Assembly: GCA_902363535.1 (NCBI GenBank)
Contig: CABJAE010000012.1
Coordinates: 7,974 to 71,973 of the forward strand
Direction of reading: 5' to 3'
DNA length: 64,000 bases
DNA from: Peptoniphilaceae bacterium
GTDB taxonomy: Bacteria > Bacillota > Clostridia > Tissierellales > Peptoniphilaceae
Each line of letters opens with the position of its first letter. Position 1 is the stretch's first letter. Shown in pieces: positions 9,034 through 18,351 of the stretch. A model generated the notes under the pieces. It was given only the letters and a program-made list of their open reading frames with translations. It had not been told where the DNA came from and ran no database searches. Both the position numbers and the translations under genes were made by a program.

Positions 9034-10755
9034 ATGGATCTAATAAAACAATATGTAAAAAAGAGAAAAGGCCCATATTTTATGTCAATCTTACTGGCAA
9101 TAATTGGAGTAGTGGCTGGTCTTTTTTCCTATATTTTTATGGCGAAAATTATTGTGAATTTGATTAATGGCATAAGGGATATGAGCTTATACACTCCACT
9201 ATGCATAAATATTTTAATAACATTTGTTATTAAAGAAGTGGCAGCAGGAATATCAACAAGTATTTCCCATACGGCAACCTTTAATTCATTAGGAGAAATA
9301 AGAAATGATATTTCCAAAAAATTATTTAAGATGCCATTGGGAGATGTATTATCAAGATCTTCAGGGGAATTTAAAAATATAATTGTTGAGCAAGTTGATT
9401 CTATGGAAACATCCCTTGCCCACTTAGTGCCAGAATTTACTGCAAACTTAGTAGGACCTGTTCTATTATTTATTTATATGTTTACCTTAGATTGGCGATT
9501 GACCTTGCTATCACTAATTCCATTTGTGGTGGGAATGGCTACCATGATGTCTGTTATGAATGCTCATTATAAAGAAATGTTTGGAAAGTCAGTTGCCATT
9601 GGTCAACATATGAATAATTCTATTGTCGAGTATATAAATGGGATTGAAGTAATAAAGACCTTTAATCAAAGCGAATCATCTTATAAAAAATACGCTGATG
9701 CAGTTTATGACAATGCAAGCTTTTATTATAACTGGATGGGTGAATCTATGAATAGGGTTGCCATAGGTAGATTACTTTCTCCTATGGGAATTATTACAAT
9801 CATACCCTTTGGGATTTTATTTTATATAAATGGAAGTATTGATTTAGGAAATTTAATTACCTTAATCGTCTTATCCTTTGCTACGGTTTCTAGCATTTTA
9901 AAAATCATGAACTATATGGATGATATGTCAAGAATATCAACTATAACTTCTGAAATAGGAAAAATTTTAGATTCAAGAGAGTTAGAAAATATTGACAAGG
10001 GAGAAAAAATAGAATCCTATAATATAGAACTTCAAGACGTCGACTTTTCTTACGATGGAAAAAAGAAAGTCATTGATAATCTTTCTATGGAAATAAAAGA
10101 ATCTTCTGTTTCAGCCCTCGTTGGACCTTCTGGATCAGGTAAATCTACTATAGCAAAACTCATTGCTGGATTTTGGAATGTAGATAGTGGATCTATTAAA
10201 ATTGGCGGAGTAGAAACAAAAGATGTGTCGCTCGAAAACTTGTCTTCACTTATTTCTTTTGTATCCCAAGACAATTTCCTATTTGATATGACTATAAAGG
10301 AAAATATTAGGCTTGGAAATAAGAATGCCTCTGACGAAGAAATTATAGATGTATGTAAAAAATCTGCCTGCCATGATTTTATTATGAATCTATCTAATGG
10401 TTATGATACAAGAGTTGGCGAAGGTGGAGGTCATCTATCTGGAGGAGAAAGACAAAGAATATCTATTGCTCGTGCCATGCTAAAGAATGCACCAATCGTA
10501 ATTTTAGATGAAGCAACTTCTTATATAGATCCTGAAAATGAAGCTCTCATACAAAACGCCTTGGCAAATCTGGTTAAGGGTAAAACTTTAATCATAATCG
10601 CTCATAGGCTAAAGACAATTGTTGATGCAGATAGGATATTTGTTATTAAAGATGGCAAATTAAATTCTTATGGTACTCATGAAGAACTATTAAAGTCATC
10701 AGAACTTTATAAGGAAATGTATGCTGCAAATTTAAGGGGTGATGAAAATGCTTAA
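9034..10755 (+). CDS. ABC half-transporter (fused permease-ATPase), IrtA/YbtP-like
   Basis: The 573-residue protein has six N-terminal transmembrane helices and a C-terminal ATPase. The ATPase shows Walker A GPSGSGKST, signature HLSGGERQRIS and Walker B IVILDEATSYID. The membrane part contains VDSMETSLAHLVPE, a pattern shared with IrtA/YbtP-type siderophore importers that use an exporter fold. Starting at ATG 9034 places AGGAGGGG five bases upstream. It probably forms a heterodimer with the next gene. Location behind a NikA-like importer suggests metallophore handling, but drug export cannot be excluded. Confidence 0.75.
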   Translation: MDLIKQYVKKRKGPYFMSILLAIIGVVAGLFSYIFMAKIIVNLINGIRDMSLYTPLCINILITFVIKEVAAGISTSISHTATFNSLGEIRNDISKKLFKMPLGDVLSRSSGEFKNIIVEQVDSMETSLAHLVPEFTANLVGPVLLFIYMFTLDWRLTLLSLIPFVVGMATMMSVMNAHYKEMFGKSVAIGQHMNNSIVEYINGIEVIKTFNQSESSYKKYADAVYDNASFYYNWMGESMNRVAIGRLLSPMGIITIIPFGILFYINGSIDLGNLITLIVLSFATVSSILKIMNYMDDMSRISTITSEIGKILDSRELENIDKGEKIESYNIELQDVDFSYDGKKKVIDNLSMEIKESSVSALVGPSGSGKSTIAKLIAGFWNVDSGSIKIGGVETKDVSLENLSSLISFVSQDNFLFDMTIKENIRLGNKNASDEEIIDVCKKSACHDFIMNLSNGYDTRVGEGGGHLSGGERQRISIARAMLKNAPIVILDEATSYIDPENEALIQNALANLVKGKTLIIIAHRLKTIVDADRIFVIKDGKLNSYGTHEELLKSSELYKEMYAANLRGDENA

Positions 10756-12484
10756 TGTGTTTAAAAAGATATGGAATTTTTCAAAAGAAGAACAGGTATA
10801 TATTAAGAAATCTATTCTCGCTGGATTTTTGCACGCAGTATTTAATGCCCTTGAGTTTGGTGCAATTTACTATATGCTAGTAAATATATTTTCTAAAACT
10901 TTAGATTATAAGGCTATCTTTGTTTGTCTTGGAATATTAGTTATATCCCTTGCTGGAAAGATAATGACACAAAAATCATCACAAATGGCACAAACACACG
11001 CTGGATATTTTATGGCAGCTCATAAGAGGATAGAAATAGGAGAAAAAATAAAAAGAGTTCCTATGGGTTTCTTTTCAAGCTTTTCACTTGGAAGATTAAC
11101 TACTATTGCTACATCTTCACTTTCCCAAGCAGAAATGTGGGTGCCTATGCTTTTGGTTCTTGTACTTGGTGGAGTTTTAAATACTTTAGTCTTTGTTCTT
11201 GGAACTTTAATTTTTAACGTAAAGGTAGGACTGGTTGCTGTAGCAGGTGTGGTAGTATTTTTCATCGTTACATCAATGATGGAGAAAAAATCATCAGCTA
11301 ATGCAGACAAAATGACAGAAACACAAACAAGACTTACAAAAGAAGTATTAGCAACTTTACAAGGAATGCAGGTTATAAAATCCTATAATCTTGGTGGAGA
11401 AAATAACAGAGCTTTAAGAAAGTCTATAAAAGATACATCAAATATACTTTTAGATTTAGAAATATCTGTAGCACCTTACACAGTTATCCAAAGAATTGTA
11501 ATGGGAATAACAACAGTAGCTATGGTCTATGTATCATTAAAATTAAATTTATCTGGTGAACTTCCACTTGCTGAAACAATTCTTATGATTATGGCATCAT
11601 TTATTATCTTTGAAGGCTTAATCGGGGCAGGATCAAACATGGCAATCCTAAGAGCTTGCGAAAATGCCATAGATTCTGTAGGTTTTATCGACTCTATGCC
11701 TGATATGAGAGAAGGTAGTATTGCAGAGCCTATAAAAAATCATGATATAGTCTTTAAAAATGTAAGCTTTTCTTATGATGATAGACCAATTTTAAAAAAT
11801 GTATCAGCAGAGATAAAAGAAAATACCATGACTGCCATAGTTGGTCCATCTGGATCTGGTAAAACAACATTTTGTAATCTAATAGCGAGATTTTGGGATG
11901 TAAATTCTGGAGAAATTTTAATTGGTGGAAAGAATATTAAGGATTATAAGATAGAAAACCTTATGAATTCAATTTCCATGGTATTTCAAGACGTCTATCT
12001 CTTCGAAGACACTATTGAAAACAATATAAAATTTGGAAAACAAAATGCAAGCCATGAAGAGGTTGTAGAAGCTGCAAAGAAGGCGAGGTGCCATGAATTT
12101 ATAGAAGCTTTACCAGAAGGATATGACACTATTATTGGGGAAGGTGGAGCAAGCCTATCTGGTGGAGAAAAACAAAGAATCTCCATAGCCAGAGCTATGC
12201 TAAAAGATGCGGACATCATAATCTTTGATGAAGCCACAGCAAGCATAGATCCAGAAAATGAAGATAAGCTTAAAGAAGCAATAGAATCATTAACAAAGAA
12301 TAAGACAGTAATAATGATTGCTCATAGGTTAAAGACAATTAGAAATGCTGACCAGATTTTAGTCTTAAAAGATGGAGAAATAGTAGAACGTGGAAATCAC
12401 GAAGAACTGATTAAAAATAATGGACTTTATTCTGACCTTATAAATGCAAAAGCTAAGGCGGAATCGTGGAAATTAAATAATTGA
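10748..12484 (+). CDS. ABC half-transporter (fused permease-ATPase), IrtB/YbtQ-like
   Basis: The 578-residue partner of the upstream half-transporter has six transmembrane segments and an ATPase. The ATPase shows GPSGSGKTT, SLSGGEKQRIS and IIIFDEATASID. The ATG at 10748 lies eight bases after AAGGGG and overlaps the upstream gene by eight bases, which suggests coupled translation and a heterodimer. The C-terminus is slightly extended (NAKAKAESWKLNN). Function follows its partner. Confidence 0.75.
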   Translation: MLNVFKKIWNFSKEEQVYIKKSILAGFLHAVFNALEFGAIYYMLVNIFSKTLDYKAIFVCLGILVISLAGKIMTQKSSQMAQTHAGYFMAAHKRIEIGEKIKRVPMGFFSSFSLGRLTTIATSSLSQAEMWVPMLLVLVLGGVLNTLVFVLGTLIFNVKVGLVAVAGVVVFFIVTSMMEKKSSANADKMTETQTRLTKEVLATLQGMQVIKSYNLGGENNRALRKSIKDTSNILLDLEISVAPYTVIQRIVMGITTVAMVYVSLKLNLSGELPLAETILMIMASFIIFEGLIGAGSNMAILRACENAIDSVGFIDSMPDMREGSIAEPIKNHDIVFKNVSFSYDDRPILKNVSAEIKENTMTAIVGPSGSGKTTFCNLIARFWDVNSGEILIGGKNIKDYKIENLMNSISMVFQDVYLFEDTIENNIKFGKQNASHEEVVEAAKKARCHEFIEALPEGYDTIIGEGGASLSGGEKQRISIARAMLKDADIIIFDEATASIDPENEDKLKEAIESLTKNKTVIMIAHRLKTIRNADQILVLKDGEIVERGNHEELIKNNGLYSDLINAKAKAESWKLNN

Positions 12485-12527
12485 TAGAAAGAAATATTAA
12501 AGTCTTTGAACAGGAAAATTTAGATTA

Positions 12528-12565
12528 GAGGATTTATGTCTAGTAGCATAAGTCCTCATTTTTTT
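12528..12565 (+). terminator. Intrinsic terminator of the transporter operon
   Basis: GAGGATTTATG pairs with CATAAGTCCTC across an eight-base loop, followed by AT and seven Ts. It lies 44 bases after the last half-transporter gene. Confidence 0.85.
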
Positions 12566-12640
12566 ATGCTTAAATTAATCATTGAAACTCAAAAATATTA
12601 TAGAAAAATAAAAATTCTGGTTACCAAAGAGGGCAAATTT

Positions 12641-12654
12641 CACTTTATAAAGTG
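12641..12654. promoter_or_regulatory. Perfect palindrome in the leader of the recombinase region
   Basis: CACTTTATAAAGTG is a perfect 14-base palindrome between the transporter terminator and the small ORF. It may be a regulator binding site or part of an att/transfer region. No specific factor can be named. Confidence 0.35.
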
Positions 12655-12794
12655 AGGGGTATTTTGTCATCTTGCTATAAAAACAAAAATACTTTGAAGT
12701 GCCAATATTCTTGAAGTTGCTTATGTGGAATTAGCACATTTCAGATTTAATCCACTTATCAAGGTAAAAAAATCAACTTATATAGGAGGTTAAA

Positions 12795-12932
12795 ATGCAA
12801 GCAATAAAGATTTATAGTATAAGACTTGCAATGTTATGTAGACTTTATGATCTTAAATTAATTAATGATAAGGAATACACAAAAATAAAAAATAGAATAG
12901 AAAATGATTATAAGAAGATGAATAGAAAGTAG
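12795..12932 (+). CDS. Small SHOCT-like protein upstream of the recombinase
   Basis: A 45-residue ORF with a strong GGAGGT five bases before its ATG. The sequence is basic and helical. The segment LYDLKLINDKEYTKIKNRI resembles the SHOCT motif, a short amphipathic unit in which a helix and a KxEY/F segment are followed by another helix, often found alone next to integrases and conjugation genes. It sits 55 bases ahead of the serine recombinase. Its function is unknown; possibly it modulates excision. Confidence 0.6.
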   Translation: MQAIKIYSIRLAMLCRLYDLKLINDKEYTKIKNRIENDYKKMNRK

Positions 12933-12987
12933 TTAATCTTGTGATATAATAACACTGTAGAAAGATACAAAATGGGAAGGAGGTAAA

Positions 12988-14766
12988 ATGAATACTAAAG
13001 TAAAATTAATAAAAGCTTCAAATACAGGAGCTAGAAATAGAAATGCACTAGATTTAGAATTAAAACGAGTTGCAGCATATTGCCGAGTTAGCACTGATAG
13101 TAAAGACCAACTTGAATCATATAAATCGCAAGTTGATTATTATACAAATCTAATAAAAAATAATAAAAACTGGACTTTGGCTGGTATATATGCAGATGAA
13201 GCAACAACAGGAACAACTGCAACTAAAAGAGCTGATTTCATGAGACTAATTAGTGATTGTCAAAATGGAGATATAGACATGATAATTACTAAATCTATAT
13301 CAAGATTTGCTAGAAACACATTAGATACTTTGAAATATGTAAGGCTTCTAAAGGAAAATAACGTTGGTGTAGTATTTGAAGAAGAAAATATAGATACTTT
13401 GACAATGGATGGAGAGCTATTACTAACAATATTAAGTTCAGTAGCTCAACAAGAAGTAGAAAATACCTCAGCCCATGTGAAAAAAGGACTGAAAATGAAA
13501 ATGGAAAAAGGGGAGCTTATTGGCTTTCAAGGTTGCCTTGGATATGATTATGACCCTATAACAAAAAGCATCTCTATAAATGAAGAAGAAGCTAAAATTG
13601 TCAGATACATCTTTAAAAGATATTTAGAGGGCAATGGAGGGTCAGTTATTGGTAGGGAACTAGAAGAACAAGGATACCTCACCCCTAGAGGTAAAACAAA
13701 ATGGTCTGATACTACAGTGTTAGGAATAATTAAGAATGAAAAGTATATTGGCGATATACTAATGGGAAAGACCTTCACAGTTGATCCCATAACAAAAAGA
13801 AGACTAGCAAACTTTGGTGAATCTGATAAATATCACATTGAAAATCATCACGAGCCAATTATATCAAAAGAAGATTTTGAAAAGGCACAAGAGATTAGAC
13901 TTAGGAGGGCACAAAATAGAAACACCATTGCTAATAAGGATAGAAAAAGAGAGAAACTATCAAGGCAATATGCTTTTTCAAGTATGCTTGAATGTGGATT
14001 TTGTGGTGAAATACTTTCAAGAAGAACATGGCACACTAGTTCAATTTATAAAAAAATTAACTGGCAATGTGTAAAGTCAACTAAAAAAGGTAAAAAATAT
14101 TGCCCTCATTCAAAAGGAATACAAGAAGCAGCAATAGAAAAAGCTTTTGTTGAAAGCTATAGGCAATTATGCCATGCAGATTCAACAGTAATAGATGACT
14201 TTTTAAAAATTGTAGAAGAAGAAATAAATGATAATACTTTAGTCAAAGATTTGAAAAAGTTAGAAAACCAATTAAACAGAATCATTAGTCAAGAAAGAAA
14301 GTTAGTTGATCTTCATTTAGAAGATAGTATAGACGAAGAAGTTTATGCTAAAAAATATAAAAAACTTACAAAACAAAAAGAAGAATTACTTGATGAAAAG
14401 AAAACACTAGAGCTAACTATCAAAGATGAAAACTCTATTAAAGAAAGACTAAAGCAATTTAAAAAGGTCTTAGAAAACAAAGAAATTATAGAGGAATTTA
14501 GTAGAACAGTATTTGAAAGCATAGTTCATAAAGTTGTGGTGGGCAGAATTGACAAAGACGGAACAGTCCATCCATATGACCTAACATTCTATTTCAAAAC
14601 AGGAGTTAAAGATAGTCAAGATTCAAATAACTTTAAAGATAAAAGAAAAAATGCCAAAGACAATGACATTAATAAATTGTGTTCCTACAAGAATGACGAG
14701 GATAAAAAATTATGTTCCCAAGCAAAAGACAACGCATGTGGAGGCTGTATGTTTGATGTCAAGAAA

Positions 14767-14775
<9 letters not shown>
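12988..14775 (+). CDS. Large serine recombinase (element integrase/excisionase)
   Basis: A 595-residue protein. The N-terminal resolvase domain contains YCRVSTD with the catalytic Ser at residue 35 and IITKSISRFARNTLDTL. The recombinase domain follows (PYDYDPITK to NEKYIGDILMGKTF), then a zinc ribbon with CGFCG and a later NWQC, and a long coiled coil (about residues 410-500). The C-terminus is unusually Cys-rich (LCSYKN...LCSQ...CGGC). GGGAAGGAGGT precedes the ATG. Such enzymes integrate and excise ICEs and IMEs. It lies at the right end of the element, so an att site is expected soon after its stop. Confidence 0.93.
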
Positions 14776-14852
<77 letters not shown>

Positions 14853-15018
14853 TATTTGAAAAATACCCTGCGGGAACATTTCAAGTGTAGATTATTGCAG
14901 GGTGTGTAGACACTATGTATATTTTAGGGGGAGTGAACAGGATAGATAATATCAGGCTACTTATCATATAATAAAAACGATATAACAGTAATTAGGTTGA
15001 ATTAAGGAGGTAATTATA

Positions 15019-15480
15019 ATGAGTCCTTTAGTTGTATATTATTCATATTCAGGAACAACAAGAAGATTAGCAGAAGATATCGCATTGATTACTGATGGAG
15101 ATTTGAGAGAGCTGAAGCCACAAAAGCCTTATTCATTCTCATATAATACAGCTGTAAAAGAAGTGAGAGAAGAAATTGAAAAAGGATATTGCCCACCTCT
15201 TATTCAAGGGGCAGAAACTATTGAAAATGCGGAGGTGGTTTTTATTGGTTCTCCTAATTGGCTTAAAACTTTTGCCCCACCCGTGCTATCGTTTTTAAGA
15301 ACGGTTGATTTAAGTGGAAAGACAATTATTCCGTTTTGCACGCATGGCGGAGGTGGTTTTGGGAGAATGATTGAAGATTACAAAAAGGAATGTAAGAATT
15401 CAATTATTAAAGATGGAATAGCGTTAAAAGGAGATTACAGTTTTGATGAACTAAAAACATGGTTAGATAGTAATTTATGA
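15019..15480 (+). CDS. Flavodoxin family protein
   Basis: A 153-residue flavoprotein. The phosphate-binding loop YSYSGTTRRLAEDI at the N-terminus binds FMN. IGSPNWLKTFAPPVLSFL and PFCTHGGGGFGR are the other flavin-contacting segments, typical of the Flavodoxin_4 group. AAGGAGGT precedes the ATG. An AraC-type regulator gene follows by 135 bases in the same direction. It may serve as an electron carrier or NAD(P)H-dependent reductase. AT-rich composition indicates accessory DNA. Confidence 0.88.
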   Translation: MSPLVVYYSYSGTTRRLAEDIALITDGDLRELKPQKPYSFSYNTAVKEVREEIEKGYCPPLIQGAETIENAEVVFIGSPNWLKTFAPPVLSFLRTVDLSGKTIIPFCTHGGGGFGRMIEDYKKECKNSIIKDGIALKGDYSFDELKTWLDSNL

Positions 15481-15614
15481 ATCCCTGTTTATTAAGTCTA
15501 GCAAAGTATAAGTTTATAAGAGATAAAACCTATAAAACTTGTACAGATATTTTAGGGTAGGAAAAGAAATCTTCCTCTATACTAAAATTAACCGAAAGAA
15601 AGGGAGGAATCGAA

Positions 15615-16481
15615 ATGAATATTATCAAGTCGTTTAACAATACGATTGATTATCTTGAAACAGTTCTTGATGATGAAATTGACGAAAAGAAAGTAGCACA
15701 GCTATCCGGATATTCGTATTCGATGTTTAGTCGCTTGTTTTCTATTCTGACCGAAACAACGCTTTCAGAATATTTAAGAAGCAGAAGATTAACAGAAGCT
15801 GCCGTTATCTTAAGAGATACGGATGAAAAGATTATAGATCTTGCTTTAAAATTCGGATATGAGTCGTCGGATTCGTTTGGGACAGCTTTTAAGAATTTTC
15901 ATGGATTTACTCCTTCTGAGGTAAGAAACGGTAAACCGTTCAAATTAGTTTCACGAGTGCAATTAGCATTAATTGTAAAAGGAGGAAGAAGCATGAACAT
16001 TACAATTCAAAAGAAAAAAGCATTTACGGTTGCAGGTGTAAATGAACAAAACATCAATTCATCATTATGTTCAAGTATATGGGGAAAATTATTTTCTAGG
16101 GTTAGCCATGAAGAGATGTCAAAATTAGGGACAGGAGAATCTGTTGGGGTTTGCCACGATATATTAACCCTTGATAACCATGATGCCTTAGAAGCTAATA
16201 CAATTAACTATATGGCCGGCTATATTGTTAATGATGTGGATAAAGCAAGAAGCATGGGTTTAGATATTTTGGAAGTGGAAGAAGCAGATTATGCTGTTGT
16301 AGAATTAATAGGATCTGTTCCGGATTGTATTCATAACGGATGGAAATATGCGATGGAAGTTTTCTTCCCTGAGCATGGTTATGTCCATTCAGGAAAACCT
16401 GACTTTGAATATTATTATGAAGGTGATATGAATAGCAAAGACTATAAAATGGAACTTTGGATTCCGATAACTAAAGCTTAA
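15615..16481 (+). CDS. AraC-family regulator with GyrI-like effector domain
   Basis: The protein has 288 residues. Residues 1-110 form a double helix-turn-helix (VAQLSGYSYSMFSRLFSIL and DLALKFGYESSDSFGTAFKNFHGFTPSEVR), the AraC/XylS signature. The remainder, beginning IQKKKAFTVAGVNEQNI and ending DYKMELWIPI, fits the GyrI-like/bacterial effector binding domain. This architecture is common in regulators sensing small hydrophobic molecules. GGGAGGAAT lies just upstream of the ATG. Confidence 0.88.
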   Translation: MNIIKSFNNTIDYLETVLDDEIDEKKVAQLSGYSYSMFSRLFSILTETTLSEYLRSRRLTEAAVILRDTDEKIIDLALKFGYESSDSFGTAFKNFHGFTPSEVRNGKPFKLVSRVQLALIVKGGRSMNITIQKKKAFTVAGVNEQNINSSLCSSIWGKLFSRVSHEEMSKLGTGESVGVCHDILTLDNHDALEANTINYMAGYIVNDVDKARSMGLDILEVEEADYAVVELIGSVPDCIHNGWKYAMEVFFPEHGYVHSGKPDFEYYYEGDMNSKDYKMELWIPITKA

Positions 16482-16504
16482 AAAATCCCAGTCTGTCTAT
16501 CTGA

Positions 16505-16543
16505 AACCTTTTAACGATAGTTTCTACCTATCGTTAAAAGGTT
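16505..16543 (+). terminator. Terminator after the AraC gene, start of repeat copy A
   Basis: AACCTTTTAACGATA pairs perfectly with TATCGTTAAAAGGTT. The hairpin is also present in diverged form at 19,601-19,637, where it begins the second copy of the same repeat. Confidence 0.75.
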
Positions 16544-16708
16544 CATTGATAAGTTTCCACATACGAACAGGTCAACAAGACATACTTAGTGTTCACTCGT
16601 TTCATGTGGAGGCCATTGCGCTTCTTGTAAAAGGATAAGGTCTTGATCATGCCGAGAATCTCCAAGAAAAGCGCCCGCCGGGGTGATTCGATTGGCAAGA
16701 TTCGACGG
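16508..16708. repeat. Dispersed repeat, copy A
   Basis: About 200 bases closely match 19,603-19,803. Both copies contain the TTTTAACGATA hairpin, then ACTTAGTGTTCACTCGTTTC, then a block with AGCGCCCGCCGGGG and CGATTCGATTGGCAAGATT. Part of the repeat reads as the conserved 3' end of an rlmD-type gene (see 16,573). Confidence 0.85.
16573..16644 (+). pseudogene. Fragment of an rlmD/rumA-type 23S rRNA (uracil-5) methyltransferase (fragment A1)
   Basis: In one frame this reads DILSVHSFHVEAIALLVKG and then a stop. It matches the conserved DxFPxTxHVExVxLL segment near the C-terminus of RlmD-type methyltransferases. The rest of the gene is absent. Fifteen bases (GAGGCCATTGCGCTT, 16,609-16,623) recur at 16,711-16,725, where the methyltransferase tail resumes. 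The fragment was probably created by element integration. Confidence 0.6.
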
Positions 16709-16710
16709 CT

Positions 16711-17019
16711 GAGGCCATTGCGCTTTTGTCCAAACTCGATGTCGATAAGCATATAGACGTTGAAATTGAGCTGGATGAGCTTGATTTGACCAGTGCTGAA
16801 AGTAAGGCAACATATGCTCAAATCAAAGAATATGTTTGGAATAAATTTGAATTAAAAGTTCCGACATTATATATTGCACAGATAAAAAGGACATGTGGAA
16901 TAGAATTACGAGAACATTACAACAAGTCTAAAAAGGAGAAACAAATTATTCCACAGTGTACACCTGAAAAAGAAGAAGCCATCATGGATGCTTTGAGACA
17001 CTTCAAAATGATTGAATAG
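16711..17019 (+). pseudogene. C-terminal tail of an rlmD/rumA-type methyltransferase (fragment A2)
   Basis: The frame reads EAIALLSKLDVDKHIDVEIE and continues to a stop after ALRHFKMIE. The tail, with YIAQIKRTCGIELREHYN and PQCTPEKEEAIMDALRHF, is the extension found fused to RlmD-type 23S rRNA uracil methyltransferases in Firmicutes that carry integrative elements. A TTG at 16,726 could permit separate translation as a 97-residue protein, but no good ribosome binding site is seen. It is therefore called a remnant. Confidence 0.65.
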
Positions 17020-17045
17020 AAAAGAATGACAGCCTATGACTCTCA

Positions 17046-17111
17046 GCATTTATGACATTTCTACTTGGTATAGGAACAGCTATTATTCCTCTCTTACGAG
17101 GTATCAATTAG
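17046..17111 (+). pseudogene. Very short membrane-protein tail remnant
   Basis: One frame reads FMTFLLGIGTAIIPLLRGIN before a stop, a single hydrophobic helix ending in a typical cytoplasmic tail. It is preceded directly by a stop codon, so it is at most a decayed C-terminus. Too short to identify. Confidence 0.25.
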
Positions 17112-17169
17112 AAAATAGGCTCAATATAAAGATTAATAGGATCCTTATTATATTTAAAGGAGAGTTGAA

Positions 17170-17787
17170 ATGATTGATAAAAGAAATGAAAAATTTTGGG
17201 ATAAATTTGCTAAGCTATATGCTCCTTTCATGAAAAAAGACAAAGGAGTATATGATAAAGTATGCGAATACATTTGTCCTCATTTGAATAAAGACATGGA
17301 GGTGCTTGAACTCGCTTGTGGCTCAGGACAATTATCGTTTAGTCTTTCAAAGCATACGAAAAGTTGGATCGGTACAGACTTCTCCGAGCAAATGATTCAG
17401 GAAGCTAAAAAGCGTGGGGAATACGAAAATCTTACATTTGAAACAGCCGATGCAACAGCATTACCCTATTCCCATGAAAAATTTGATTGTGTGTTAATTG
17501 CTAATGCACTTCATATTATGCCTAAACCGGATGAGGCGATGAAAGAAATCTATAGGGTGTTAAAACCGAATGGGATTTTGTTTGCCCCTACTTTTCTATG
17601 GAAAGAGGGAAAGCAAAGAAAAATGATAAAAAGTTTGATGTCTATTTTAGGATTTAAGATGTATCAAGAATGGGATAAAAAGAAATTTGAAGATTTTACC
17701 CATGATTATGGGTTTTCAGTAGTTGAAATGAAATTGGTATATGGAGGTCTTGCACCGATTGGTGTGATGATTGCACATAAAAAGTAA
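17170..17787 (+). CDS. Class I SAM-dependent methyltransferase
   Basis: A 205-residue methyltransferase with motif I VLELACGSGQLSF near residue 48, acidic motif II around WIGTDFSEQM, and FDCVLIANALHIMPKPDEAM as the later motifs, as in the UbiE/Methyltransf_11 group. AAAGGAGAGTTG precedes the ATG. The small-molecule target is unknown. It is followed by a four-helix membrane protein in the same direction and lies between two rlmD fragments, so it is probably cargo. Confidence 0.88.
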   Translation: MIDKRNEKFWDKFAKLYAPFMKKDKGVYDKVCEYICPHLNKDMEVLELACGSGQLSFSLSKHTKSWIGTDFSEQMIQEAKKRGEYENLTFETADATALPYSHEKFDCVLIANALHIMPKPDEAMKEIYRVLKPNGILFAPTFLWKEGKQRKMIKSLMSILGFKMYQEWDKKKFEDFTHDYGFSVVEMKLVYGGLAPIGVMIAHKK

Positions 17788-17844
17788 TATTAAATTATTA
17801 TTTATAAAGTAATATGAATTTAAAAGCAAAAGGGAGATGATTTT

Positions 17845-18351
17845 ATGGATTTAATACAGGCAATTCTTGTCGGAATTGCTATAGCAGCTATTTTTAACGG
17901 TGCAGTGGCTTCTTTGGTACTTATTAATCCAAGATTCTTTTTGGATTCTTATCCAAAGGCTATCCAAAAAATAGCTCCGAAACAAATGACAAAGCAAGAG
18001 AAAAAGATAAACATGACACTTACTATCATTATTGTGGGAGTTTGTTTTATTTATTCAACAATAAGCATTTTACATTCAGGAATCGTTGGCTTTTGGAATA
18101 TATTTTGGATGGGATACATTCAGTGGAGTATATTAAATATAGGAGATTTTTTGTTATTGGATTGTCTCTTATTTCAAGGAAAATATAAAGAAAAGATAGT
18201 TATTCCGGGAACAGAGGGACACAAAGATTATGAGTTTAATAATTGGATGAAACATTTGGCAATTCGAGAACATTTTTTATTAGTTCCATTTTTTCTTGTA
18301 CCAATTATAGCTACAATTCAAGCTTTGTTTGTTGGCTTTTTAGGAAGATAA
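17845..18351 (+). CDS. Hypothetical membrane protein, four transmembrane helices
   Basis: The protein has 168 residues, with hydrophobic segments near residues 5-28, 55-75, 80-105 and 145-165. No enzymatic motif is visible. AAAGGGAGATG precedes the ATG. It sits 57 bases after the methyltransferase and probably belongs to the same transcript. I do not recognise the family. Confidence 0.75.
   Translation: MDLIQAILVGIAIAAIFNGAVASLVLINPRFFLDSYPKAIQKIAPKQMTKQEKKINMTLTIIIVGVCFIYSTISILHSGIVGFWNIFWMGYIQWSILNIGDFLLLDCLLFQGKYKEKIVIPGTEGHKDYEFNNWMKHLAIREHFLLVPFFLVPIIATIQALFVGFLGR

Noticed and set aside
16543..16821. Minus-strand ORF in repeat A (MKRVNTKYV-type reading shared with copy B)
   Set aside because: The reading is conserved between the two copies because the DNA is repeated. 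The plus strand matches the rlmD 3' end better, and no start signal is seen on the minus strand.
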